Assembly (NCBI GenBank): GCA_002900995.3
Contig: CM035304.1
Span: forward strand, 789,498 to 853,497
Reading direction: 5' to 3'
Length of the DNA stretch: 64,000 nt
From: Ganoderma boninense
Taxonomy: Eukaryota > Basidiomycota > Agaricomycetes > Polyporales > Polyporaceae
In this document: positions 33,198 to 44,489 of the stretch, piece after piece
Layout of the letters: the number at the start of each line of letters is the position of its first letter
How positions within the stretch are numbered: the first letter of the stretch is position 1
Made by a program: the position numbers and the translations under genes
Notes under the pieces: generated by a model
What the model saw: only the letters and a program-made list of their open reading frames with translations
What the model was told of the DNA's origin: nothing
Databases searched by the model: none

Positions 33198-36100
33198 TCA
33201 AAGCCCCGCATCCGCAAGCTCCTTCTTCGCCCTCCTCAGCCGCTCGTGCTTCTTCGCCAGCGATTCCCGGTGCTCAGAGATGTCGTGGGGCTCCTTCAGA
33301 TACTCGGCACATCGCGAAGCCGCGTCCGCACTCCCGATGCCCAACCCCTTGTGCAGCGCCCTCTCCAGCGCCCGGTCGCGAGACAGCCCAAACACGAAGT
33401 GGAAGTCGATCCCGTTCCGGATGCTGTCTCCGAAACGCGCATAGGTGACTGCGGTCATGCTGGTCAGGCACGGAGACGGAGATGGAGAGAGATGGAACGT
33501 GTACGCAACACATACCTTGGAAGAACGCGCTCACGCTCGCCATGATGTTGAGGGCGGGGTCGCTCTCGTGTGCCGGGTATTGTTTCGCCAGGTCCTCCTT
33601 GTTCAACGCGTTGAGAGCGAGCGAGATTCCCTCCCTGAGGTCGACGATCGAGCCACGACGAGAAAGGCGATCGGCGAACGACTGGCGGGGGGTTCCAGGC
33701 TCCGAATCCGACTCCGCGACCGGCGCTAGAGTGGGAGAAGCCCGGCCCTCCTTGAGAGAAGCACAGTAGTAAAGGTAGTGCTTGGAGTATTGCTCATCGT
33801 GGAGAGTTTGGACCAGTTTTTCCGTCTCGATGAGTCTCTGATCCGTATCCTCATCCCGTCACCGAGGGTGTTGATGAAATCGGCTGCGATTGACCTTTCG
33901 TAACCGGCAGTGGATATGATCAGAGGTACGATATGGCGCAACCATACCGAGGTACGTACTTAACAAGACCCCCCAACGCAGGATACTGAGCGAAGTGTGC
34001 GTCGACGAAGCCTTTCACCCGATCGCCAAGAACGGTCTGATATTCGCGGAACAATGTCTCTGCAGGCGCCAGCCATTCGCAGATGATGTCGATGATGTAC
34101 CGCTTGGCGACAATGTTGGGATAGTGGTGAGGTAGTTCTCGGCTCCGGGCGCTGAACACAATGTACATTAGCCGACCAGCGAATGCAGAAGGCGCGGCAG
34201 ATACGTACTCGTTCATCCTCTTCGTCACGTCATCCAGGTAGATAACGCGGCTGCTGTTTTTCGGGGCGCGGGAGCACTAGTGACCCGAGGACCACCCCGG
34301 GCGCGCATGGTTGAGCGGCGTCTGAGACCCTCTCCTGCCCCTACGCCTGCCAACCCGTGGCCGCCCCCGCCAACCCCGCAGCCGCTCCTGCCAACCCGCA
34401 GCAGCCGCCCCGGTCAGTTCCGTTGCCACCCCTGGGAGCCCAGAAGTCCCCTGCGCTGCTCGCCGCTCAGTAGGTCGAAAGTCGGGCTCGGTGGCTTGAA
34501 TCGCCTTCCGGAACACTTCGCACGCGGGCCGCAGAGTTTGCACCAGCCCGTCGGCGTCCGGCGTCCCATCGAGCCACGTCTTCAGCTCGTCGAAGAACGA
34601 CGAGACCTTGTAGATGATCTCGAGCACAGGGTCCGACGACGATGGCCGCGGGAGCTTCTCGAGCTCCTGGCCCGTCTCCTCGAGCTGCTTGTCCACGTCG
34701 CGCCGGATGTCGGGGAGCCTATCCGCCAGTAAGCGCAAGCGTGAGCCCTCCGCCCAGAGCGCAGCGCCAAAGGACGAAGACACGTACATCTGGGTGATGG
34801 CGTCTGCGAGCACATCGGAGAGACAGCTGCGCAGTTTGTAGGTACCGAGCCGGCCCCGCTGCTCGGCGGCGAGAGTGTTCCAGGGCGCGGTCGAGAAGAA
34901 CTCCTCTTCGAGATGACGAGCCTCCTCGCGCGTGATCCCTGCCCGGATGGCGTTGAGGTCGGGTTGCTTCACGCTGAACCAGCCGTTCTTCAGCGGAACG
35001 CTCCTGCCCCTGAGGTACTGCAGCCAGGCTTCCTGATCGCCGGGAGCGATGCGGTCGGGCTTCGTCAGGACGCCTGGCACTCGCACGTCAGCGCTCCGCC
35101 CGAGCTCGGACGAACCCTTGCAATGCAGTGAAGCACTCGCCTATCGTTCGGGACCCGTCGTTGTCGAATTTCTTGACAAGTCTGTATCCACCCTGGTTCT
35201 GGAAGTCGGCTGTAACGATGATTTGAAAGTTTCAGCATTGGAGTTCATGGGGGTCATGCAAGGCAACTTGAATGCGACGCGGCGCACGTACTTTCGCAGG
35301 TGACGGTCAGGAGGACAATGCACGCGGGCTTGCTGATGTACTCGGTGACGAGGTCCTGGACGAGCTTGATATCTTCCGCGTTCCCGTTCGGGCCCACGTT
35401 CACGATCAGTCCTGCAGAAAGATCACGGCCGAGCAAGTTACAGTCAGAAACAAAACAACGCGTGCGCCCGCGCCCCATCGCCGGGCCGCTCCGCTCCGGA
35501 CTTACCCGGCAAGTCGCAGAACGACAGGTCGTCGACGTCGGGCCCGCTGATGCGGAGCGACACCGAGTTCTTCGTGAAGTCGACCTCGCGCTTCGGGAAC
35601 TCCTCCTCGTCGCCCTCGAGGAAGATGCGGTGGTCCGTGCTGGGGTTGAGGATGGCGCGGTGGGCGCGCTCGATGCGCTCCTGGACCTCGTCCTCGTCGT
35701 ACATGATGTCGCCGAACTGCTCGTTGCGCGCGCGCCCCAGCGGCCGGCCGTCCTTGTCGTAGATGAACTGCAGCCAGACCGTGCACGTCCACGCGCCCGT
35801 GGTCCGCCGGAGCCGGCATTCCAGCGCGCAGCTGGTCGACGGCCGAGGGTTATCGTGTCAGCTTCAACTTGCGGAGGGAGGGTACGCACGACGGACGGAC
35901 GGACGTACCGAGTGCAGGTTCCGTTGCCTCGGGGCAGCGTGATGCCCGTGGTGCCCTCGATCAACGACGACTTGCCACAGCTTTGGGAGCCGACGACGAG
36001 AATCGTGGGCAGCGACACGTCTACGCCCGCTCTGGTATGGTACGGTCCGAGACTCGTGAGCGAAAAAAATGAGGACGAGACTGAGGAACGACGGACCCGG

Positions 36101-36209
36101 TCTCTGCAAGCTTGCTGATCAAGTCGAGTTTCGTGCGTTTGTCGGATGTCCCGGCGCGCGAGTCGTAAAAATCGAAGCCTCCATGAAATTGATTGTACGA
36201 TGCCTGCAT
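33198..36209 (-). CDS. Dynamin/Mx-like large GTPase, copy C (full length, one in-frame stop)
   Basis: This has all the parts of a dynamin-family GTPase. The ATG at 36209 (MQASYNQFHGGFDFYD) precedes an intron and G1 VVGSQSCGKSSLIEG, then LPRGNGTCTR. G3 is CDLPG and G4 is [12 protein letters not shown]. The stalk region includes ATEPDFRP and SRELPHHYPNIVAKRYIIDI, and the end is a GED-like helix (YARFGDSIRNGIDFHF to KKELADAGL, stop at 33198). A stretch rich in Gly, Trp and Arg codons at about 34280-34430 ends in a TAG at 34277-34279. It may be an unrecognised phase-0 intron (GTGGCAAC to CACTAG) or a real lesion. Copies A and B share the plan but are only moderately similar. The role is unknown; fungal relatives are usually called Mx-like or dynamin-like. 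Confidence 0.85.
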
Positions 36210-36285
36210 AGCGAGAGAGCGTTGGAGATGATGTCGATGCGAGGTTGGAGGTTGGAGACGTGGTGCTGGTGGCGCATCCCTGCCT

Positions 36286-36297
36286 ACATATATATGC
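36286..36297 (-). promoter_or_regulatory. TATA box of dynamin copy C
   Basis: The minus strand reads GCATATATATGT about 80 nt upstream of the ATG at 36209. It is the only strong TATA-like element in the leader region. Confidence 0.5.
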
Positions 36298-36309
36298 CTT
36301 AGCGGTCTA

Positions 36310-39300
36310 CGTGGCGTACTTCGAGGCTGTCGTAAGTGCTCACCCTGTGGAATGCGCCAAGGATCGCATACCACCATCGCAGATCATGAACGTAGGAGAG
36401 TTGCTATACACGGCTCAATGGGCGATCGAGCTCAACATGCGGATACCAGGACGCTTACTTCCTCGACCACCAGGCGCATGCCACGCACTCGGACGGTTCC
36501 ACTGCGGCGTCGCTCAGGCACGCCGTCCTCTGCGGATAGATACTGAGGCGGGATGCGATTGAAAGGTGACTATATGCGCTCACGAAAATATTGCTTCAGC
36601 GCCATGGCACATTGATACAGTCCCGGTGTCGCTGCTTGACTTGTTGCGTGTAACCGCGATATCAATTTCGCCGTGCTCAGATTGCAGAACGCGTGAGATG
36701 CTCTGTCACATACTAGAGCATGAAGAAGGTTCAGCAAGTACAGCATAAGAACCATCCAACCCAACGGCCAACGACCATGTACAGGAAGAAGACTTACGTC
36801 TCTTGACCACACATTTCCGTTCTCACCGCCGCGCTCAGTTCCTTCGAAACGGTCTCCGGACCACCCTCCCGGGAACAAAAGGCCGCGAACTTCTATGTTC
36901 GTGCTATAGCGATCGTCTTCATTGCCGTGGGAGGCAAGTGGAGGCACAACCAGTGCCTCTATAATCGCATAAACCAGCACGGCTCCGTCCTATGTTTAGC
37001 TGGGGACACGAAGCACAAAGCGTCTTCAGTGAGAGGAGCAAAAATGGACAAGACCACAATGCAACGCACCCTCGTCTCGAGCATGCTGGAAGACGTTGCG
37101 TCCCCGATCCAACCACACGCCGGGTGGTAGCATAGAAGGACCGGATAGCCCGCGGCTGCGGCCCAACGATGCCCCCGCCGCACGATTGGGTTGCCTCGCC
37201 ATATCCAGGCGCTCGCGCTTCTCCGTCGGACCCTGCCTGTGCATTCCTGGACCGAATGGCGTCCTTGGTGGTGCGATAGATGCCAGGACAAGGACCTCGA
37301 CCTGGTGAGGTTTTCTGCGTGAGCGACCACAGGAAGCTACGCGCATATACCGATCAGACAGGCGACGATGGGAAGCGTAGATGCCCTTGCCTCGGAAGTT
37401 CGCACGGATCCTCGACATCGCTTGCACGTACAGGCCAAGCCCGGCAGGACCTTCCGAGCTGGGAGCTGTACGAGCAGAGCATCGTTCATAATCCGGAACC
37501 ATTTAACAGCGTGGCTTGACAAGACGAGCCCTGCACGACGTGCACGAGGGCCGACGACCGAGGCCTCAATCGGCGGTCTCCCCTTGCAGCAACAGGGGAA
37601 CTCCAGCGTACATGTATGTCCCTCGGCAGGAACGATAGCGGGCATAGAGCCTGCCAATCGGGGCCTGGGTTCCGACGGAGAGCGACGAGAAGGGCTGCGC
37701 CAACCACCCGACGTCGTTGAGCACGCTTAGTGCGCACAAGAAGCTTGTGAAGGAGACGTACAGTGTGCCAGCGTGGTCGGCGCATCCCCCACTGGGCACC
37801 GATGGTCCCCTTGACGTCACCACTGCAGATGCAACGAGGGACACCTACGGGAAACGATCCGGGGGACTTCAAGGTTCAAAGCAATCGGGCATAAGACTCC
37901 GTAGCTCGAAGATGACGGAGACTGAGCGACGAGTGGCGCAGAGTGGTAGACGACTGCGGGAGCTTGGCCGCAGGACACGGACAGGGATTATGCATTGTGG
38001 TTCACTTACCGAGTCCCCGAGTTCCAGCGACCTTTCCCAAGACTACTACTACGACCACCTTCCTCAAGTCTTCGTCATCTCCAATCCAATGCATGCGCGT
38101 GAGGCTCGGCGACGGACCGTCCACACAGCGGAGATGCCTTGCATGGTGCTGGAATTGGGGCGACAATCTATTTCTACAGCATCACTCAAGGAGTAAATGT
38201 CAGTGACTATCTTTCCCAAAGGCACGGCTTACCACGCTGCCGAGTGTCCAGGACAGCCCCATGTGAGTCGCCGGCTACCAGATGTTCAGCAACTGGCGCG
38301 GGGACTATGCAGAGGTGTTTCAACCCACGTAGTTCGTAGGCTCGCGGGAATGGATGGCAGGAGCTGAGGATGTTAATACAGTTGCTAACGAGGAGACTGA
38401 AGACGTCCGGCGCCAGTGTTTGGCCACTAGGCGCCCGTCATCCAACTTCCTCCGCCAGCGCCTCGGCTTTCTCCGGATATTGATTCGGTTTGCAGCAACT
38501 TCAAGTTGCAGCTGCCAAAGCTCAACGTACTTGAGTACTTGTAATGATGGCTTCCTGAAAGGCACCATAACCCACAATGCCCTCCGTAGAACCTTTCATA
38601 GTACTGCCGTTTTCAATGGGTCGATAGACGTCGACGATGCTGCGGCGAGAAGCTCGAATTAATATTCCGCCGTGTCCCTTGTTCCATTGTGGTGAGCCTA
38701 AGAGCGGTCACGGTGATCGGCGAAACAGGAATGGGACGACTAGTAAGGTGAGAGCTTCAAACTATCGTACAACAGACTCGGGGTATACCATCCTACATAC
38801 ATCAGGCATCCGTCCGGTATGTACTTACCTGGGCTGCTGCCCGTAATTGAAAAGCTCACGGTTTGAGCGGGCTTGCAGTGGGGATGTTTGAGAGCGCCAC
38901 CCGGCGAAGTTCTGGTGGAACAGTGGAGGAGTCACACCCTTAACGTCCTCCAATGAGCTGGGAATGAGAATGGATATTGCGGATGGAAGCCGATGCATAC
39001 ACCAGAGATGACCGGATCGATATTCGAAGCTTAGCGGTACGTCCTTGGAGCCGGGCGGCCTACAATAAGTACAGCATGTCGAACGCATCGAGACCGATGA
39101 TTTAATCTGGGGCCTTCCTCACAAACACCTTCGCTCTAATTCTATGAGGCTTCTGCCAGGTCCGTAGGCCCTACACACTACATGCGGAATCTGCTGCCAA
39201 GTCGCGGAAGAATGGCTGCGCCGAGCAAAATGTGATTGTTGGACATCAGTAAGTACTGTAGCAGTACTAAGGGACGAGGCACCAAGGTTTACGTCAAACA

Positions 39301-39489
39301 GATACGTATCAAGACGACGAACTTTCGGATACAACTACAACACGAGCATCTTCAACTACAACTCGAGCTGGGAACTCTAACTAGCACACGACTGACTTGA
39401 GCGACAACGCAGGCAACGAAAGCGCACTGTCAAGGGATGTGGCTCACCTTGGTCTGACACCCGCAACCATGACCTGTTCGCTGAGTCAC
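36310..39489. other. Gene-poor region
   Basis: Only overlapping short frames are present. Some on the minus strand (36980-36570 and 37844-37566) contain hydrophobic stretches, such as WMVLMLYLLNLLHAL, and might be decayed membrane-protein exons. They have no consistent splice pattern or family signature. I assign no gene. Confidence 0.3.
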
Positions 39490-40560
39490 TTACTTCTCTT
39501 CGGCGGCAGCAGCTTCGATAGCGGCCTCAGCAGCGGCTTCATCCACAACTACTCCTCCTTCGATTTCCGGCAGGGCTTCCCTCACGATGGCCTTCATCAA
39601 GACCTCGTCCGAGTTCGCCTTCTGCTGCGCGATGCGCTTCTCGATCACCGGCTGCAGCTCCTTCTGCTCCTTGATGACGTCCGCGAGGAAGCTGCCGGTG
39701 AGGGTGTTGTAGATGCCCCTGATGTACTCCACGCGCTCGTTCCTCTTGGCCACCACCTGGTTGTACGGGTCCTTGTAGATGCTCGACTGGTCGGAGTAGC
39801 GCGCGGGGACCTTGTCGCCGTTGATCGCCTGGTCGCTGGCGGTCGAGGACAGCTTCGAGTAGCTGTCCGCCCACGAGTACAGGCGGTAGGTCATGTTGCC
39901 GACCTTGATGTACTGCGTGCTGACGCTGGAGATCTGGCCGAGGCGCAGGTTGCGCACGCGGTTGTCCATGTCCGTCACCTGCTGCAGGCCCGTGCTGAGG
40001 TACAGGGCGAGGGCGAGCGTCTCGGGGAGGAGGTGGAAATTGTCGAGGTCAACGCGGTCGAGGAGCTCGACGGAGCGCAGGTTGAGGATGACGGAGTGCA
40101 TGTGGAGGAGCAGGACGTGGCCCTGGCCGATGAGCCGGGCGAAGAAGTTGTAGTCGTCGACGTGGAGCGTGTTGTTGGTGAAGATCCAGGCTAGCTTCTG
40201 GAGGCTCTCCCAGACCGCGTCGCCCTCGCTGCGAATGTTGTTGTACGTCAACGTGAGGGAGCCGCTGCCGGTGATGTCCGCCTTCCTGATGGTTGAGCGC
40301 GCGGTGATGGAAGGCAGGTAGATGTCGTAGAACCTGCCGCGGGCGGTCTGGATGCGGGCAAACTCATTTCCGGCAAAGAGCTTGACGTTCGCGGATTGGC
40401 TGAGACGGAGAGCATCGGCGAGGGTGATGGTGGCTTTCGCATTGTTGGCCTCGTAGTAGGAGTAAACGGTCCGCCCGACCTTGATCAGCGCGCCGATAGC
40501 AGAGATGACGGCGGAGGCCATAGCGAGGACGATCTTGGATAAATTGGTCAGACTCATCAT
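39490..40560 (-). CDS. Intronless 356-residue protein of unknown function
   Basis: This single uninterrupted frame runs from an ATG at 40560 (MMSLTNLSKIV) to a stop at 39490-39492, with strong G/C-ending codon bias, so it looks expressed. Residues 8-30 (KIVLAMASAVISAIGALIKV) form a hydrophobic or membrane-inserting helix without an obvious signal-peptidase site. The middle has patches such as FFARLIGQGHVLLLHMHSV and VWESLQKLAWIFTNN. The C-terminus is predicted helical and charged, then ends in an Ala/Glu-rich tail (AAAEAAIEAAAAEEK). I do not recognise a family. Lack of introns is unusual here, since nearly all neighbours have several. Upstream, a CCCTCGAGGG palindrome lies at 40767-40776 and a TATA-like GATATAATG next to it, about 200 nt before the ATG. 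Confidence 0.7.
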   Translation of the reverse strand: MMSLTNLSKIVLAMASAVISAIGALIKVGRTVYSYYEANNAKATITLADALRLSQSANVKLFAGNEFARIQTARGRFYDIYLPSITARSTIRKADITGSGSLTLTYNNIRSEGDAVWESLQKLAWIFTNNTLHVDDYNFFARLIGQGHVLLLHMHSVILNLRSVELLDRVDLDNFHLLPETLALALYLSTGLQQVTDMDNRVRNLRLGQISSVSTQYIKVGNMTYRLYSWADSYSKLSSTASDQAINGDKVPARYSDQSSIYKDPYNQVVAKRNERVEYIRGIYNTLTGSFLADVIKEQKELQPVIEKRIAQQKANSDEVLMKAIVREALPEIEGGVVVDEAAAEAAIEAAAAEEK

Positions 40561-41458
40561 AGCGACTGCTTCATCAAAAAGCGCACAAACCTTGTAGCAG
40601 GGGAGGTGAACCGCACTAAACTGAGAGGACGGGAGCCAGGAGTGCTAGGGACATGCTCGGTCAGATGAAAGTACGTAACGTAGATCTTGGAGGGGATGAC
40701 ACACTATGGGCGGGATCAGACAAGTACGAGGGTAAGGAGCGATGATTGCGAAGCGAACATTATATCCCTCGAGGGTTCAGCCACTCGTGGTACTATACAG
40801 CATCGGAAGGTTGCCGTGAGCTACCGTCCACGGTAGCTCGCTGACTTCTTCCATGCTTCAAGTTCGGAACGCTGGAAGCTTGACAGTCAGAGTCTGGAAC
40901 ACGCTGGAGGGGAGTATGTGTACTGACCATCACCATGACTTCAGCCACTGTGCGAGAGATCCTAAGTAAGAGGATGGGAAATTCTGAAAGACATCCCAAG
41001 ACAGCGAGATCGGGATGCGCTCCAGCAAGCCATTGTTTGGCATTATTTGTCTCCCCTCCGAACTGGGCGCTCGGCCCACAACAGCTTTTCCATTGTTTCC
41101 GTGCTCGTTTGACTGTAAACAAATTCCTACTGTTGAAGTTCGCGAGGGAGCCGTAGAACTAGAACAAGATGAATTGCGTTTGGCTGAGCTCTGCAAACGC
41201 ATGAGGGACAAGATACAAGCGAGACGAGCAGGTATACTACGTGCTGACTAAGCATATCCATAACGGGACTTGTACCGACAAGACTGCAATCCCAGATTCC
41301 AACACCTACGTGACACGGTTCTTAGTGGAAAACCACGATACCCACTGGGCCTGCCTGGCTCACATTGCGAACCGACATTCCCCTTTGAAACCCGCTACTT
41401 AATCGCCACCTCGATTGGTGGTCCACGCCGGGTAAGCACTGCTCAGGATACTCGCAAT
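40561..41458. other. Intergenic region
   Basis: This contains the upstream sequence of the 39490-40560 gene and short frames without recognisable features. No gene is seen. Confidence 0.4.
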
Positions 41459-42340
41459 TCATGAAGGGGTTATATCCTTCTGCCCATTCTCGGGAACCTC
41501 ACGGTAATGCCCTGTCAATTCTATGCCTGGAACCCACCATCCGTATCCTGGGAGTAGCTCCGACTTGAGTGCCGTCCACCACGACGGCCGAACTTGAAAT
41601 GATGGAGATGTGCAGGTGCATGAAGGCGGAGCAAGCTGGCAGAGGGGTCGCGGCCGGGGGTCCGGACATTCTCGACGTGTTTTACAGAGAGCGAGCCAGA
41701 GAGGTACTAGGTGGAGTGTAGATGGAGGAATGAGGGCGAGGATGCCAGGCAGAGTGTTCCGACTGTCGATCTGCCCACAAAGGTTGAGGGTACTAGGTGG
41801 CCATCGGAATAGATGAAGGAAAGAGCGCGAGAGAACGCGCTGGTCGATGGGATGTGGACAGGCCGAAGAACGAGCACAACGTGACATCATAGAAAAACGC
41901 AGCAAAATGATATGGGACAGGAATAGGATAGGATGACTGAGTATCTTGTGGGGACTCGGAAAAGCGGTGGGTCGGACTGAGCGGCGGCTGTGTTCCTCGT
42001 CGAAGTATTGTGTGAGAACTGATATCTCAATGCTGAAGTCCGAGTCTTCTAGGTCAATCGGAATAAGTAGCGCGTCGCCATTGAAGGATGTGAGTAGCAA
42101 GTCGAAGATTTTTTCGATGGGGACATGGAGGGCGAATGCTGCGATGGAATCTGCACCAGAATCGGGAGCGAGTGTGGTTTCCATGCAGACACAGACGTTG
42201 AAAAAAGTATTAGTGCAATGAGAGGAGGAGAATGGGGGTGGGCGGCGGCCAAGCTGGTAGCGGGAGGCAAGTTCCAAGTCCTGAAGTGTACGTGGTCGGT
42301 ATCAGATCCCTATCTGACGCGAACAACATAAACAAGCTAC
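41459..42340 (-). pseudogene. F-box family I relic with conserved promoter
   Basis: Upstream sequence at about 42240-42340 aligns, on the minus strand, with the DNA just before F-box gene 1 (20515-20640). Shared pieces include a GGATCTGA block followed by ACCGACCAC. The ATG at 42184 begins METTLAPDSGADSIAAF, then LHVPIEKIFDLLL, which resembles the start of the two F-box proteins (ALHVPTEVCENIIDML). After about 60 codons the similarity stops. The frame stays open to 41459 but has no F-box core or leucine-rich region. I take it as a truncated, diverged family member whose promoter survives; a small novel protein cannot be excluded. Confidence 0.45.
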
Positions 42341-42439
42341 GCACGCGGGACGAGTACATGAGGCATCGCACGCACAGCCTAATTCTCAGAGAAAAACAAG
42401 AAGCACGCCTGATCATGAGCCAGTCGCATGAGCCACAGG

Positions 42440-42539
42440 NNNNNNNNNNNNNNNNNNNNNNNNNNNNNNNNNNNNNNNNNNNNNNNNNNNNNNNNNNNNN
42501 NNNNNNNNNNNNNNNNNNNNNNNNNNNNNNNNNNNNNNN
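42440..42539. other. Assembly gap (100 N)
   Basis: This is a run of exactly 100 N. It interrupts dynamin copy B downstream of the stalk motif VTQEYIMSIISGWQGPAE. Confidence 0.99.
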
Positions 42540-44489
42540 CTCCGCGGGGCCCTGCCATCCCGAGATGATCGACATGATGTACTCTTGCGTTACCACGAAG
42601 GGGATGTGACCTGGGAGCTCCCGCGTCCTTGTTCTAGACGCAGAAACAAAGCCGATAGTTAGCTCGTAGCGGCAGTTGGTTACAACAGGGTTGTCGCGTA
42701 CTCTCGCGCGCGGTCCATGACATCGTCGATGAAGATAGCGTGATCATCGTTCTCGGGAGTGAATGTGTATCCTTCGTTCGACAGGAACGACGGCGGCACA
42801 AACTTGTGAGCGCTCGGGTTGCGCTTCGCCAAGCTCCTCTTGTACGGTCGGAAGTCAGGCTCTGTCGCGCGGACAGCCTTGCGGAACACATCGCACGCAG
42901 GCCGAATGGACTGCAGAAGGCCATCGGCTTTCGTCGTCCCCTCGATATAATTTGCGAGGCTCTTGGAGAACGTGGAGAGGAGGAAGAGAACTTCGGATAG
43001 CACGTCCGAGGAGGGCGGCTTGGGAAGTTCGGTGAGCCGCCCGTCAGTGGCAGCCAGGAGCTTGTGTAGCTCGTCTTGTATGTTCGGGAGCCTGTGAAGG
43101 CAGTTGGCGTCAGGATCCCGACAGATAAATGCAGCTCATCACAAACCTGCGAGAGATACAGTCCGAGAGGACGTCGCTGAGACGGTCCACGAGTTTCTGC
43201 GTTCCGAGCCGGTTTTGGTATTCGAGGTCGAGTGCGTTCCATGGCGAGGTTGTCGAGAAGAACTCGCGCTCCTTCTCGCGTGCTTCCTCCCACGTAATGC
43301 CCGCAGCGATGGCGCGCGAATCGGGCTGCTTCACACTGAACCAGCCGTGCTCGAGCGGCTCGTCCTGGTTACGGATGTAGCGCAGCCAGCCGCCCTCTTC
43401 GCCGGCAGGAATGCGATCGGGCTTTGTGAGCACGCCTGAAGGAAATGATCATGAGTGCGCGAACAACGTAGTAGTGAACGCAACGGTGGGGATCGAACCT
43501 AACGTCCGCGACCCCTCTGGGTCGTACTTCTTCGCGAGCTGGTGTGCGCCTTGGTTCTGGAAGTCGGCTGCGACGCGCAATCTTAATTAAAAACACTAGC
43601 TCGACTGGAAGAAGGACACTTACTCTCGCATGCGACCGTCAAGAGGATGATGCAGCTGGGCTTGGAGATGTACATCGATACCAAGTTCTTGACCAAGTCA
43701 ATGTCGCTCTCGTTTCCCCCCGTGCCGACGCTGGCGATGAGCCCTAGAATACAGAGGTGAGCACAAGCTTGCTCCTCGGACCATCCGCGCGAAAGATCAA
43801 ACTCATACCGGGCAAGTCGCAGAACGATAAGTCCTGCACATCGTCGCCGCTGATCTGAAGCGAGACCGAGTTCGTGGAGAACGTAAGCTCGCGGCCAATC
43901 AGCTCGGGATCGTCGTCGTCGAGGAAGCGGCGGGGGTCCGTGCTGGGGTTGAGGATGGCGCGCTGGGCCCGTCGAATCCTGTCTTCGACCTCGTCCTTGT
44001 CGTAGATCACGTCGCCAAATGGCTCGTTCCTTGGATGGCCCAGGGGCTTTCCATCCTTGTCCGTGAGGATGTGGAGGGATACGAGGCACTGCCATTTCTG
44101 TTTGGAGTACGACAGGCGGCACTCGGTCGGACAGCTGCAACCAAGTGAGGTCAGCAGCGTTGTGGTGGGAGGAGGCAGAACTGGTACGAACCGCGTGCAG
44201 GTGCCGCTAGCGCGGGGGAGCGTGATGCCAGAGATGGCCTCTATCAAGGAGGATTTCCCTGCGCTTTGTGATCCAGTGACGGCGATGACAGGGAGGTCGA
44301 TGTCGAGCTGGACGCTAGGAATTGCGGGACACCTCAGAAGGCGAGGTATAAGGAGAGGACGCGAGCAACGTACCCCGTCAAGTGGAGCGCGTTCACGATG
44401 TCGAGCATGCGCCTCCGGCGGGACGCATACACAGAATCGGATAGCCCTACGCCGGTAGGCTGGTCGGAGGACTCTGGGGAGGACAGCAT
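42540..44489 (-). CDS. Dynamin/Mx-like large GTPase, copy B (3' end lost in gap)
   Basis: This is the close paralogue of copy A in inverted orientation. The ATG is at 44489 and exon 1 (44489-44374) has the same length as in copy A. Motifs are G1 [20 protein letters not shown]3 CDLPG and G4 VLTKPDRIP. Unlike copy A, the frame past the G4 exon is intact: REFFSTTSPWNALDLEYQNR, then TEPDFRPYKRSL, then DDHAIFIDDVMDRAREYATT. The last visible exon is reached by an intron starting GTTGTAACC. It gives TRTRELPGHIPFVVTQEYI before the gap. The GED is not visible. The predicted role is membrane or ribonucleoprotein remodelling by GTP-driven assembly; the cellular target is unknown. Confidence 0.88.
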
